DNA from: Gnetum montanum
Lineage: Eukaryota; Streptophyta; Gnetopsida; Gnetales; Gnetaceae
Direction of reading: 5' to 3'
DNA: 64,000 bases
Assembly (NCBI GenBank): GCA_015680685.1
Contig: MNCI01020454.1
Span: 149,706-213,705, forward strand
The position numbers were made by a program, and so were the translations under genes. This document shows positions 27,701-38,467 of this stretch, one piece after another; positions within the stretch are counted from its first letter, which is position 1, and the number at the start of each line of letters is the position of its first letter. The notes under the pieces were generated by a model. That model had not been told where the DNA came from. It saw only the letters and a list, made by a program, of their open reading frames with translations, and did no database searches.

Positions 27701-28550
27701 TTTAGGGTACAAGGTTTGGAGTTTGGGTTTTGGTGTTTTAGATTAACAGTTTAGAGTTCAAGGTTTAGGGTTAGGGTTAATAATAAATGGTTTAGTGTTC
27801 AAGGTTTAGAGTTTTAGGATTTTAGAATTTAGGATTTAGGTTTTATAATTTATGGTTTATGGTTTGGGTTTTTCGATTTAAGATTTAGGGTTTATGGTTT
27901 AGATTTCTAAATTTTAGGGATTTAAGGTTCTAGGATTCCTGGTTCTACTATTTTGGGTTCTGAGTTTCTAGATTTATGGTTTAGGATTCTATTATTTATG
28001 ATTCTAGGATTCTAAGATTTAGGGTTCTAGGGTTTAAGGTTTTTTATTAGAGTTTAGTATTTAGAATTTAGGGTTTTGGATTTTATGATTTATGGTTTAT
28101 GGTTTAGTTTTAGTGATTATGGTTCTAAGATTCTAGCTTATAGGGTTTGTGGTTTAGGATTTTAGGATTTAGGGTTCAAGGTTTTGGATTTTAGAGTTTA
28201 GGGTTTATGGTGTATGTTTTTATGGTTATAGGATTTAGGATTTAGGGTTTATGGCTTTAGGTTTTAGGATTTAGGGTTTAGGGTTTTACAACTTATGATT
28301 TGTATGGTTTACAATTTTAAGGTTTAGGATTTAGAGTTTAGGGCTTAGTATTTAGGGATTAGGGTTTAGGGTTGATGTTTAAAGGTGAAGGATTTTACAA
28401 TTTAGGGTGCAGTATTCATGGACTAGGGTTTAAGGATTTATGATTTATTATTTAGGGTTTAGTTTTATAGGATTTAAGGTTTAGGGTTTAGGTGTTTTTA
28501 GTATTTTAGGGTTTAGGATTCAGGGTTTATGATTCAAAGTTTAGGATTCA
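6739..28550. repeat. Degenerate telomere-like array, TTTAGGG orientation
   Basis: At about 6738 the array flips strand and continues for nearly 22 kb as G-rich heptamer variants: TTTAGGG, TTTAGGA, TTCAAGG, TTCATGG, TTTGGGG, TTTATGG. Short canonical runs occur (for example around 11095-11112), but variants dominate. Some stretches (about 12560-14900 and 22800-25100) are richer in TTCTAGG-type units, so composition varies regionally. No coding region, LTR or other insert was seen inside it. The right end grades directly into the short AT-rich array beside PLE1. Confidence 0.93.
8844..8957. repeat. 57-bp perfect tandem duplication inside the telomere-like array
   Basis: Bases 8844-8900 are repeated without change at 8901-8957, and the next unit begins the same way. 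The unit is itself made of eight or so variant heptamers, including the rare string GGGCTCGTGG, which marks both copies. It is a recent local duplication within an otherwise diverged array. Confidence 0.9.
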
Positions 28551-28816
28551 AGGGTTAAGCTTAAAAAATTTTTAGGGTTAAGTTGAAAACATTTTTGGGT
28601 TAAGTTGAAAAAATTTTTGGGTTAAGCTAAAAAAAATTTTGGGTTAAGTTGAAAAACTTTTTAGAGTTAAGTTGAAAAATTTTTTAGGGTTAAGTTGAAA
28701 AAATTTTAGGGTTAAGCTAAAAAAATTTTTGGGACAAGCTAGAAAATTTTTTGGGTTAAACTAAAAAAATTTTAGGGTTAAGCTGAAAAACTTTTTAGGG
28801 TTAAGTTGAAAAAATT
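28551..28816. repeat. Short AT-rich array of about 22-bp units containing AGGGTTAAG
   Basis: About eleven units of the form (T)AGGGTTAAGYTRAAAAA followed by ATTTT lie between the heptamer array and PLE1. Each carries a telomere-like TTAGGGTT or TTGGGTT core. The same unit, as a single copy, precedes PLE2 (33555) and PLE3 (38468), so it belongs to the PLE 3' terminus or to its junction with repeats rather than to the heptamer array. Confidence 0.85.
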
Positions 28817-29279
28817 TTGTGGTGATCTTGTGCAGCTCATGAAAATACGGTTTAGAATGGAAGGAAACAAGAGACAAAAAGGAAATTTTCAAACGAACAA
28901 ATTTGAGCAAGGATCAATTTGACATGGACATACAAAGCAATGAACATAAAACATTTTTGGGAAGTTGCACCCCTCTTCAGTATGTTTCAACTAAGAAGTA
29001 CAAAGTCAAAGAGCATGAAAGTGCTCAAGTTATAGATGCCCTGCCCCAACTTTAACCAAAATTCAAAAAATATTTAGTTGAGTCAAAAAATTTAAACTAG
29101 CCCCACTCATTCAGGCTAGAGTGGGGGTGGGGTTCAGCACCTGAATTTGTTCCAAACAAGAAGAGATTATAGCTTTTTAGGATTATGCTAATAGGAGATC
29201 ACTTCTGGAATGACTTTCTGGAGTGTCAGATCTTTCTAGTGAAGCCAAACAAGTATAGGGTTTAGGAGAGCCCTCACAT

Positions 29280-30908
29280 TCAAGAATTTAGTAGAGGGAC
29301 TAAAATCCATTTTGAAGACGAGAAGGGTTCATTTCCTACAAATGTCACGACTCTAATGAAGCCTCTCCAAAAGGGATCATTGAGAAGCAGTAGGAACCAA
29401 ACTGAAGCATTTAAACAGCAAGCGGGAGGGATAACCATGAGCCCGAAGTTGTCGAAATAGTTAACGCCAAATTTGTTGAAGATCGCCGAGGCAAGATTCC
29501 ATGAGAAGATACCTTTTGAGCTTCGCAATAATAAAAGCTTTCTTCTTATGGAAGGGATGCCAAGAGGAGAAAGGGATGTACTGATAGGCATTCAAAGGTT
29601 CTTGTTAGCACTTGGTAGACAAAATACCCGTGTTAGCGAAATGAACACCTTTGAAAAAGGTAACATCCAAAATATTAATTGTGGAGTAAGAGATGGTGGG
29701 AGTAATGTTTATTGAAGGATAGACATTGTCAAACCTTGAAAGCAAGGTATGAAGGGAATCTTTTGTGCCACTCCAAATGCCAAATGCATCATCAATAAAC
29801 CTTTTAAAATATAAAAGATTATTGGACAAAGGAGCAACAAAAACGTATTTTTCCAAATGGCACAAGGAAAGGCATGCGTAGACAACAACAAAGTTGCTAC
29901 CCATGGCAGTGCCCCTAATTTGTTTATAAAGAACCCCGTTGAGTTTGAGATAGTGCTTTCAAAGCACCAATGTTGAAAGCTCCATGATGGCATTGCTGTA
30001 AAGGGACTACAAAGGTGTGGGGTTTGCAGTGAAATATCCATCAACCATATTTTTGAGAGCAAAGAGCCCCTAATTCATAGGAATGTTGGGATACAATGAT
30101 TCTACATTAAACATAAAAAGAAGTACGTTATGAGGTAGAGATCTAGAATGGAGGTCTCAAATTAAGGTAGAGGAATCTTTAAGGTGATATGGTTGAGAAC
30201 AAAGAATTGGGAACAACAGAAAATGGAGTAGGTAGGAGGAAGGTTCCAGCAGATAGCCAAAATATGAACAAGTTGGGTTACCAACAAAAATTGATTTATG
30301 AATTTTAGGAATAAAATAAAAGTTACAAGGGTTAGAAACCTTGTATTGAAAAATCGAATCCTTAAAATTACAAAGAATTTTAGAAAACTAGTTAACATAA
30401 AAAGTAGTTGATGGCAAAGATTTCCCAATTGAACTAAGTCAACATGAAGGTAGACATTGAAATCGGTAAGATGACAAGTTGCTTCTTTCAAGTACTAGCT
30501 AGAGTCCAAAACACAAACACCCAAATTTTTATCCGTAGCATGAATCATGATATTCTTGTCATTTTGAAGTCCTTAGAGTGCTCCAAGAGAACATCTCGGG
30601 AGAAGGGGTTGACTGTGAAAATTAATGGGTGCAAGAGTAGTTTCAAGGGAATCTAGGCAACTGCGAATGCAATGTTTTAGCTCCAAATTGAAACTACTGG
30701 AAGGGGGATTCCATTTACTGGGATGGCGGAGTTTAATTTTTGCAAGTTGAATTGCAAAAATAAATAGAGAAGATGAAATGTTGTCTTCAGGTTTATTCTT
30801 AAAAACGTTTTGTAGATGAAAAAGACGAGCAAATGCAATAAATTCTTTAAGAATAGTCATCTTGTCCATGGGAAGAGGGTAGGGGATGAATTTTAAATTG
30901 TAGCTCAA
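29280..30908 (-). pseudogene. PLE1 reverse transcriptase, degenerate
   Basis: Fragments in several frames, read from high to low coordinate, follow the order of a Penelope-type RT. They are an N-terminal LSYNLKFIPYPLPMDKM (the GLxFxPxP-type motif); ATDKNLGVCVLD near 30520; motif A as LFMFNVESLYPNIP near 30090-30120; motif B as GTAMGSNFVVVYACL near 29880-29915; and motif C as FKRFIDDAFGIW near 29780-29810. A basic thumb region ends near 29280. The motif A aspartate is Asn here but Asp in PLE2, a G-to-A type change that would abolish catalysis. In this family the RT extends a DNA 3' end using element RNA as template. The Penelope assignment rests on motif spelling and order, not on a search. 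Confidence 0.78.
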
Positions 30909-31099
30909 AACTTTAGTTTAGTTTTCCAAGAGAATGTGAGACAAAAAATTTTGAATTGCAAAATGAGACATACGATTTTTGATTTTGTGCATAGTTTTTC
31001 GAGAAAAGAGCTAATGGGCATAGGCTTTCTAGTCAAGCACAAGTAACTAGAAAGATGAATGTGAACAAGGAGGGGGCTTCTAGGAAACTGGTGAAAAAC

Positions 31100-32170
31100 T
31101 CAAATGGAGGAAGGTTTTGGCGAAGGTGCAGATGGCACAGAAGTTTGAGTTAATGGGGGGTTGTTTAGGAAAATTGTTGAAACAAATGTCCTAGAGATAA
31201 TACGAGTGGAGGTTTGCATCACAACCAAAGGAAAAGGGACGATGATGAGGGGTTGAACATGGGAGAAAATGATTGACATGTGGGGCCTAGTCCCAAGTAT
31301 CAAAGATGGGACTGGGATTTTGGAGTTTAAAGACCAAAAAATAAATAAATCACCATCAGGCCTTTTGGCATTACAGTTATGTAAATCACCCCCACTATTA
31401 TCTGACATTTGTTGCAAAAAGGGACTACCACTACAACATGTGTTGTCAATACCCCTGCCATCAGGAGCACCACCACTATTGAAGCCATTGCTACTGTAAA
31501 AATTGCTACTGCAAGAAGCAAAACCACTATTGGAAAAAGAACCGCTACTGATGTTTTTTGCAGGATCAGGGAAAGTCGAGCCACTGCTAATGTTGGCTGT
31601 AGAGGTTGGGGCGAGCATAGAGCCAGAGATGAACACGTTAGGGAACTACGCAATGGCATAATTTGGAGCATCAATAAGAGATGGCCGCGAATCTGGCAGA
31701 AGACGATGGGGAGGCCATGAGCCCTAAGAACCAAGTAGGTGGTGACTGGATCAACTAGATTTGAATCACCCAGAATCCCCTCCATCATCAACAAAATTGC
31801 TAAAACCCTAGCTGTGACCACCAAAGTCTCCAAACCTACCGAAGAAGCTACAGCCAAGAGAAACAATGACGTCACGGCTGGAGAAATCAGAGATGCGATG
31901 GCCATCAGAACCATGATTATGACCATGGCCAGAAAAACCATGACTGTAGCCATGACCAAAAGAACCCTGGCAATGATCAAGACCTAAAGAACCCTACACA
32001 AAAACCCCAACACCTAGAAGATTAGGCTTGCGATTTGAAAAAACCAAACAGATTTTCACTAGTAACTGGAACACGGTATGTAAAAATAGAACCAAGATCT
32101 AAGAAACCAGTCTCACAACCTACAAAACCATGATCAACAGACAAAGGGACAGAAGGGTTAGGGTAAAAAG
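31100..32170 (-). pseudogene. PLE1 low-complexity Gly/His/Ser-rich region upstream of the RT
   Basis: The minus strand encodes a Gly/His/Ser-rich stretch (HGFSGHGHNHGSDGH near 31890-31950). It is followed by a Ser/Gly/Asn-rich stretch (31430-31636, with repeats of SSG and SNSG) and then a region leading toward the RT. The same order occurs in PLE2, so it was coding in the ancestor. No catalytic motif is visible; it may be a linker or nucleic-acid-binding tail of ORF1, or the N-terminus of the RT protein. In-frame stops interrupt it. Function is not known. Confidence 0.55.
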
Positions 32171-32202
32171 AGTAATTTTTTGCAGGATTAGGACCATGAA
32201 AA

Positions 32203-33361
32203 TTATCTTGATTTGGTCACGAAAATTGCCGCAATTGGGCCCAAAATTTTGCCCACAATTTCTTTGTTGTTGTTTGGAATTTTTTTATTGTTGTTTGGAT
32301 TATTTCTATTGTTGCTAGGGAAAATACTATTGTTGCTGGGATTTTTTCTAGGATTTTTTCTACTCCTGGGGTTTTTTCTTGCGAACATGCTTCTGATGTT
32401 GATGCTGCTAGGAGGTAGAGGACTGTTGATCAACAGGATTAGGATGAGATTGGGCATTTGTGTGCAGATCTATCTAACATCTTTGGACTTTTGATTTGCC
32501 CCCTGATTTTGCTAAAAAGAGAAATTCTTTGCTCCAAAATCCTTAAGCTATTCCCCAAATTTCAAAAAGGTAGCATCCCATTCTTTGTGCATGATCTCTT
32601 TATAGACCTCTTTGACATTAGGAACAAGGTCCATCCTGTTAGCTTTGGCTTCAGTAGTAGAGGCAACAATTTTTTGTTGTTCATCTGATTTCTTAGCAAG
32701 CCTCTTTGTGAATGTCAAAATGCAAACGCTCGTTAAGGCCTCTTCTAATTTTTTCGTGTAGGCTTGCATGAAGGAATTTTGGAAGGCAGGTTGCTGTTGA
32801 ATGCAAAAAATGCATTGAACCAGCTTTTGTACAGCATCGTGTGGAAAAGCTTCCATTTTTTGGCAATGCACATTAACAAAAGTAATCTTTGCATGGAGAT
32901 AGAGGCTTCTTAGAGCCTAAAATTATGTTTTTGATGCAAATAAGAAAAATCTTACTAAAGGAGAGAATCTCCTTTGGGCATTGAGGCCTTTAATTTAAGA
33001 GCCACAATGCACAAGCTGTGAATTAATAATTTTTTTGAGTGAAGCTATTCAATATGCACCTTAGTTCTCTTAGTGTGATCCGCAGTAGTGAGGTGTTTGC
33101 GAAAACCCTTTGTAGTAGACTGGATCATCTCTTCCAAGATCATAGGAATTGATGAATCATCTAATGCAACAAGGTTAGAGGATTGGGCTTCATGAATTTT
33201 CTGCTATAGATTAGCACATTGATTTTGTGTTGAAACAAGCTATTGTTGGCATTGAGAAAGCAGTTATCGAAGATAATCAACTTCGCATTTGGATTTCCAA
33301 AAAGCATCAAAAAATGCTTCAATGGAGCCAAAAGGATCATTGTTGACTCAGCGGTTGACAA
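32203..33361 (-). pseudogene. PLE1 ORF1-like region: helical segment plus Asn/Lys-rich linker
   Basis: Reading leftward from 33361, the minus strand encodes a region rich in Gln, Leu, Lys and Glu (32548-32871, including QAYTKKLEEALT and DEQQKIVASTTEAKAN) that looks helical and possibly coiled-coil. It is followed by an Asn/Lys/Arg-rich linker (32203-32457) with several NNN runs. PLE2 retains the same parts. Some telomere-associated PLEs carry an extra ORF upstream of the RT, and this could be its equivalent, perhaps an RNA-binding or self-association protein. That function is inferred from position and composition only. Frameshifts and stops are present. Confidence 0.5.
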
Positions 33362-33554
33362 AATAAAGGCCTGAAGTTGGGTTCCTATCTTGATGTGATT
33401 GAGAGTTCAACATAAGAGATTGTTTTCATACAGAGCTTGCAGAATGATTAGAAGTCACCTCTTGCTTAGAGACAGTAAGAAATGGTTGATCGAAAGTAAA
33501 GGATTGCTATCCTGCAAAGCTCATTTTTCATCAGGCAACAAGATAGACAAAAAC

Positions 33555-33577
33555 TTTTAGGGTTAAGCTAAAACAAG
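33555..33577. repeat. Single telomere-like spacer unit between PLE1 and PLE2
   Basis: TTTTAGGGTTAAGC followed by an A-rich tail separates the 5' end of PLE1 from the 3' end of PLE2. It matches one unit of the array at 28551-28816. Confidence 0.8.
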
Positions 33578-34154
33578 TTTATGATGATCTCATGCAGCTC
33601 ACAATAATATGGTTTAAAATGGAAGGAAAGTAGAGACAAAAAGAAAATTTTTAGAGGAATAAAATTTGAACAAGGATCAATTTGACATGGACAAACAAAG
33701 CTATGAACAAAAAATGCTTTTGAGGAGATGCACCTTTCTTCAGTATGTTTCAACTAAGAAGTACAAAGTCAAAGAGCATGAAGGTGCTCAAGTTATAGAT
33801 GCCTCAACTTTAACTAAAATTCAAAAAATCTTTGTTTGAGTCCAAAAGTTTAAATCGACCCCACTCATTTAGGTCGAAGTGAGGGTGGGGTTGAGCACCT
33901 GAATTTGTTCCAAACAAGAAGAGATGATAGCTTTTTAGGATTACACCAGCACAGGATCACTACTGGAATGACGTTCTAGAGTATCAAATATTTCTGGTGA
34001 AGCCTAACATGTATAGGGTTTAGGAAAGCCCTCATGTTCAAGGATTTAGTATAGGGACTAAAATCCATTTTGAAGATGAGAAGGGTTTGTTTCCTACAAA
34101 TGTCATGACTCTGATGAAGCCTCTCCAAAATGGATTGTTGAGAAGCATCAGGAA

Positions 34155-36276
34155 CTAGACTAAAGCATTTAAACAGCAAGCAGGAGGGATAACCATGAGC
34201 CCGAATTCATCAAAACAGTTCAGGTCAAATCTGTTGAAGATCATCGAGGCAAGATTCCTTGAGAAGATACCTTTTGAGCTCTGCAATAATAAAAGCTTTC
34301 TTCTAATGGAAGGGATGCCAAAAGAAGAAAGGAATGTACTGATAGGCATTCAAAGGTTTCTGATAGCACTAGGTAGATAAAATAGCTGTGTTAGTGAAAT
34401 GAGCACCTTTGAAAAAGGTAACATCCAAAATATTAATTACGTAGTCGAATATGGTGGGGGTAATGTTTATTGAAGGATAAACATTACCATACCTTGAAAT
34501 CAAGGTACGAAGGGAATCTTTCATGCCACTTAAAATGCCAAAAGCATCATCGATAAACCTTTTAAATTATAAAATATTATCGAACAAAGGGGCAACAAAA
34601 ACCTATTTTTTCAAATGGCATAAGAAAAGGCATGCATAGACAATAGCAAAGTTGCTACCCATGGCAGTGCTCCTAATTTGTTTATAAAGAACCCTGTTGA
34701 ATTCAAGGTAGTGTTCTTGAAGCACCAATGTCAAAAGTTTCATAATGACATTATTGTAAAGGAACTACAAATGTGTAGGGTTGGTAGTGAAATATTCATC
34801 AACCATATTTTTGAGAGCAAAGAGGCCCTGATCCGTGGAAATGCTGGGGTATAATGATTCTACATCAAACATAAAAAGAAGTACGTTATGAGGTAGAGAT
34901 GTGGAATGGAGGTCTCGGATTAGGGTAGAGGAATCTTTAAGGTGATATGATTGAGAACAAAGAATTGGGAATGGTAGAAAATGGAGTAGGTGAGAGGCAG
35001 GTTCAAGTAGATAGCTAGAATATGAACAAATTGGGTGACCAACCAATACTAGTTTATGAATTTTAGGGATAAGATAAAAGTTACAAGGTTTAGAAACCTT
35101 GTATTCTAAAATGAAATCCTTAAAATTATAAGGAATTTTATAAAATCGGTTAATAATAGAAATAAATTAATGTCAAATATTTTGTCATGGAACTGAGTCA
35201 ACACAAAGGTAGACATCAAAATCAGCAAGATGATAAGTTGCTTCTTCCAGGTACTAGCTAGATTCCAAAACACAAACACCCAAATTTTTATCTGTAGAAT
35301 GAATCATGATATTCTTGTCATTCTAAAGTCCTTGGAGTGCTCCAAGAAGACATCTTGGAAGAAGGGGTTGATTGCAAAAAGTAATGGGTGTAAGAGTAGT
35401 TTCAAGGGAATCTAAGCAATTTTGAATGTAGTGTTCTAGCTCCAGATTGAAACTACTAAAAGGGGGATTCCATTTATTGGGATGAAAAAAATTAATTTTT
35501 GCAAGTTGAATTGTAGAAATAAATGGAGAAGACAAAATGTTGTCTTTAGATTTATTATTAAAAAAATTTTGTACACACAAAAGATGAGAGAATGTAGTGA
35601 ATTCTTTAAAAATAGCCATCTTGTCCATGGAAAGAAGGCGAGGGATGAAATTTAAACCATAGCTCAGAACTTTAGTTTCGTTTGCTGAGAGGACGTGAGA
35701 CAAAAAATTGTGAACCACGAAATGAGACATATGGTTTTTGATTTTGTAGATATTTATTTTAAGTGAAGAGAAAATATGCATAGGCTTTATGGTTAAGTGC
35801 AGGTAACTAGAAAGATGAATGTGAATGAGAAGGAGGAATCTAGGCAACTAGTGAAAAACTCAAAGGGAGGAGAATTTTGGCAGAGGTCTAGATGGCATAG
35901 AAGTTTGAGTTGATGGGGGGTTGTTCGGGGAAATTGTGGAAAAAAATGTCTCATAGATAACAGGAGTGGAGGTCTACATCGCAACCAAATGGAAAGGAAT
36001 GGTAGTGAGGGGTTGAGCATGGAAGACAATGATTAACATGTGGGGCCCAGTACTAGGTATCAAAGATTGGACTAGGATTTTGGAGTTTAATGGCCCAAAA
36101 ACAAATACATCACCATTAGACCTTTTGGCATTACAATTATGTAAATCGCCCCCACTATTATCTGACATTTTTTTGTAAAAAGGGACTACCACTACAACGT
36201 GTGTTGTCAATACCCTTGCCATTAGGAGCACCACCATTGTTGAAGCCATTGTTGCTGTAAAAAATTGTTGCTGCAA
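34155..36276 (-). pseudogene. PLE2 reverse transcriptase, degenerate
   Basis: From 36276 to 35323 one minus-strand frame, broken by a few stops, encodes the N-terminal part, with HNFLSHVLSANETKVLSYGL followed by NFIPRL (the Penelope LSxxExxVLxxGLxFxP motif). Further on come TDKNLG-like residues near 35270-35300, motif A as LLFMFDVESLYPSI near 34860-34890, motif B as STAMGSNFAIVYACL near 34630-34670, and motif C as FKRFIDDAFGI near 34540-34570. A thumb-like segment (34155-34349) ends the domain. The FDVESLYP plus FIDD combination is typical of Penelope-like RTs and unlike LTR or LINE RTs. Stops inside motif B-C and frame changes rule out activity. Confidence 0.8.
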
Positions 36277-36454
36277 GAAGAAAAAACACTACTGGAAAAA
36301 TAACCACCACTGAAGTTTTTTGCAGGATCAGGGAAAGTCAAGCCACCACTGATATTGGTTGTAGAGGCAAGGACAAGCATAGAGTCTTAGATAGACACGT
36401 CAGGGAACTACGCAATGGTAGAACATAGAGCATAGATAAGAGACAATTGTGGAT

Positions 36455-36914
36455 CTAGAAAAAGAGGGTAGGGAGGCCATGAGCCCTAAGAACTACATAG
36501 GCAATGACTAGATCGACTAGATCTGAATCACCTAGAACCCCCATTGTCATCAGTGAAGCTGCTAAAACCTTGGCCATGACCAGTAGAGTTGCCAAACCTA
36601 TTGGAGAAGCCACAACCGAGAGAAATAACAAGGTTGTGACTTGAGAAATTAGAGACGATGTGGCCACCATAACTAGAGATTCCATGGCCATTAGAACCAT
36701 GACTACAACCATTGGAAAATCAATGGCTGAAGGAAGGTCTATGATCGTGGCTCAAGGGGCTGCAACCACGATCGTGACCATGGCCAGAAAAACCATGACT
36801 ACAGCTGTGACTAGAATAACCCTGGCAATGATCAAGACCTAAAGAACCCTGCAAAAAAACACTAACACTTAGAAGATTAGGCCTACGATTTGAAAAAACC
36901 AAACAAATTACCAC
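36455..36914 (-). pseudogene. PLE2 Gly/His/Ser-rich region
   Basis: The minus strand encodes a His/Gly/Ser-rich stretch (GYSSHSCSHGFSGHGHDRG, then HGSNGHGISSYGGH in the next segment). It is the counterpart of the PLE1 region near 31640-31980 and lies between the ORF1-like region and the RT. It is interrupted by stops. Composition suggests a flexible or nucleic-acid-binding segment; no domain is recognised. Confidence 0.5.
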
Positions 36915-37393
36915 CAGAAACTAGAACACGATCTATAAAAATAGAACCAAGATCTAAAAAACCAGTCTCGCAACCTACAGAACCATGATCTGCAAACAAA
37001 GGGACAAAAGGGTTAGGGTAAAAAAGAGTAATTTTTTGTAGGATTAGGACTATGAAAATTATCCTAATTTTTGTCAGGAAAACTGCCACTATTGGGCCGA
37101 CGATCTTGCCCACAATTTCCCTATTGTTGTCTAGAATTTTTTTGTTGTTGTATGGAATGTTTTTCTAGCTACTAGGGAAAATACTGTTGTTTTTGGGATT
37201 TTTTCTGAGAATTTTTCTGGGATTTGTTCTAGGATTTTTTCTGTTGTTGGGGTTTTTTCTTGGGAACATGCTACTGATGCTGATGCTACTGGGAGGTAGA
37301 GGACTGTTGGTCACTAAGATTAGGATGGGACTGAGCATTTGCATGCGAATCTATCTAAGATCTTTGGGCTTGTTGATTTTTCTCCTAATTTCG

Positions 37394-38274
37394 CTAAAAA
37401 GAGAAATTTTTTGAAATGGCTCCATAATCCTTGAGCCATTTCCCAAATTTCAAAAAGGTAGCATCCCTTTCTTGGTGCAAAAAGGTAGCAACCCATTCTT
37501 GGTGCATGGTCTCTTTACAGACCTCTTTGATAGTAGGAATAGGGTCTAGCTTGTCAGCCTTGGCTTCAGTAGATGTAGCAGTTTCTTTCTCTTCATCTAC
37601 TTTCCTATGGGCCTCTTTGCAAATGTTGAAATACAAATGCTCCTTAAGAAAGGCCTCTTCTAATTTCTTCGTCCAGGCTTACATGAGAGCATTTTGGAAG
37701 GTAGGTGATTGTTGAATATAAGAAATGCATTCAACCAGCTTCTGTACAGCATTGTGTGGAAAAGTTTCCATTTTTTGGTGATGCACATCAATAGAAGTAG
37801 TTTCTACATGGAGATAGGCTTCTTGGAGCCTAAAATTATGCTCTTGCTGTAAGGAATAAAAATATTGCTGAAGGAGAGAATATCCTTTAGGCGTTGAGGC
37901 CTCTAATTTAGGGGCCAAAATGTGCAAGCTATGAATTAACAGTTTTTCTAAGTGAAGTTGTTCAATATACACCTTAGTCCTCTCAGCACGATCCATGGTA
38001 GTGAGTTGTTTGCGGAAACCCTTTGTAGTAGACTAGATCATCTTTTCCAAAATCGTAGGAATTGATGAAACATCTGATGGAGTAGGATTGGAGGATTAGG
38101 CTTCATGAATTTTCTGTTATAGATCAGCACATTGATTTTGTGCTGAAATAAGCTGTTGTTGGCATTGAGAAAGCAAATATCGAAGATCATTAGCTTCGCA
38201 TTTGGATTTTTAAAAAGCATTAAGAAATACTTTAGTGGATCCAAAAGGATCATCGTTGACTGAGTGGTTGACAA
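37394..38274 (-). pseudogene. PLE2 ORF1-like region, helical, with one internal TAA
   Basis: The segments 37996-37679 and 37636-37394 are in the same frame, separated by a stop (ALM-stop-AWTKKLEEA) where PLE1 has Gln (MQAYTKKLEEA), a C-to-T type change. The restored frame is about 200 residues and rich in Leu, Gln, Glu and Lys (VYIEQLHLEKLLIHSLHILA, KLVECISYIQQSP), so mostly helical. Upstream, 38274-38038 matches PLE1 33361-33161 and probably belongs to the same ORF after a frameshift. Near 37460-37490 a short tandem duplication repeats the HQE-ATFL segment, absent from PLE1. A coiled-coil ORF1 is the best guess; no conserved domain is recognised. Confidence 0.5.
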
Positions 38275-38467
38275 AATAGAGGCCTAAAGTTGGGTTCCTA
38301 TCTTGATTCGATGGAGAGTTCAACATACGAGATCATTTCCATGCAGAGCTTGCAGAAGGATCAGAAGTCACCTCTTGGTTGGAAATGGTAAGAGATGGTT
38401 GATCAAAAGCAAAGGATTACTGAGCTACAAAGCTCATTTTTCTTTAGGCAACAAGATAGAAAAAAAA

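Larger units (their letters stand above)
28817..33554 (-). mobile_element. Penelope-like element copy 1 (PLE1), apparently full length, decayed
   Basis: A 4.7-kb element on the minus strand (3' end at low coordinate) is repeated almost collinearly as PLE2. Both copies begin after an AGGGTTAAG spacer and share the same 3' end (beside GTGATCTTGTGCAGCTCA) and 5' end (beside AGGCAACAAGATAGA). Order on the coding strand: ORF1-like helical region, Asn/Lys-rich linker, Gly/His/Ser-rich stretch, Penelope-type reverse transcriptase. No GIY-YIG endonuclease motif was seen downstream of the RT, as in the telomere-associated Athena/Coprina groups. Many stops and frameshifts make it inactive. Confidence 0.78.
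33578..38467 (-). mobile_element. Penelope-like element copy 2 (PLE2), apparently full length, decayed
   Basis: A second, collinear copy of PLE1 (about 4.9 kb, minus strand) lies head-to-tail behind it. It keeps the same terminal sequences and the same internal order: ORF1-like region, Asn/Lys-rich linker, Gly/His/Ser-rich stretch, RT. By eye the copies are clearly alike but differ every ten bases or so, with small indels, so they are not a recent duplication. PLE2 keeps the motif A Asp that PLE1 has lost, while PLE1 keeps a Gln codon that is TAA in PLE2. Near its 3' end it has the CCCCAC...GTGGGG inverted repeat also seen at 29101 in PLE1. No GIY-YIG endonuclease motif was seen. Confidence 0.78.

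Noticed and set aside
31409-31987. Plus-strand open frames with Thr/Met-rich products opposite the PLE1 Gly/His/Ser-rich region
   Set aside because: They are the antisense of the low-complexity coding stretch and disappear where the two PLE copies differ.
34100-34135. CTGATGA word in PLE2 as part of a hammerhead ribozyme, known from other PLEs
   Set aside because: It lies on the strand opposite to the PLE RNA, PLE1 has a changed base, and no GAAA core or flanking stems were found.
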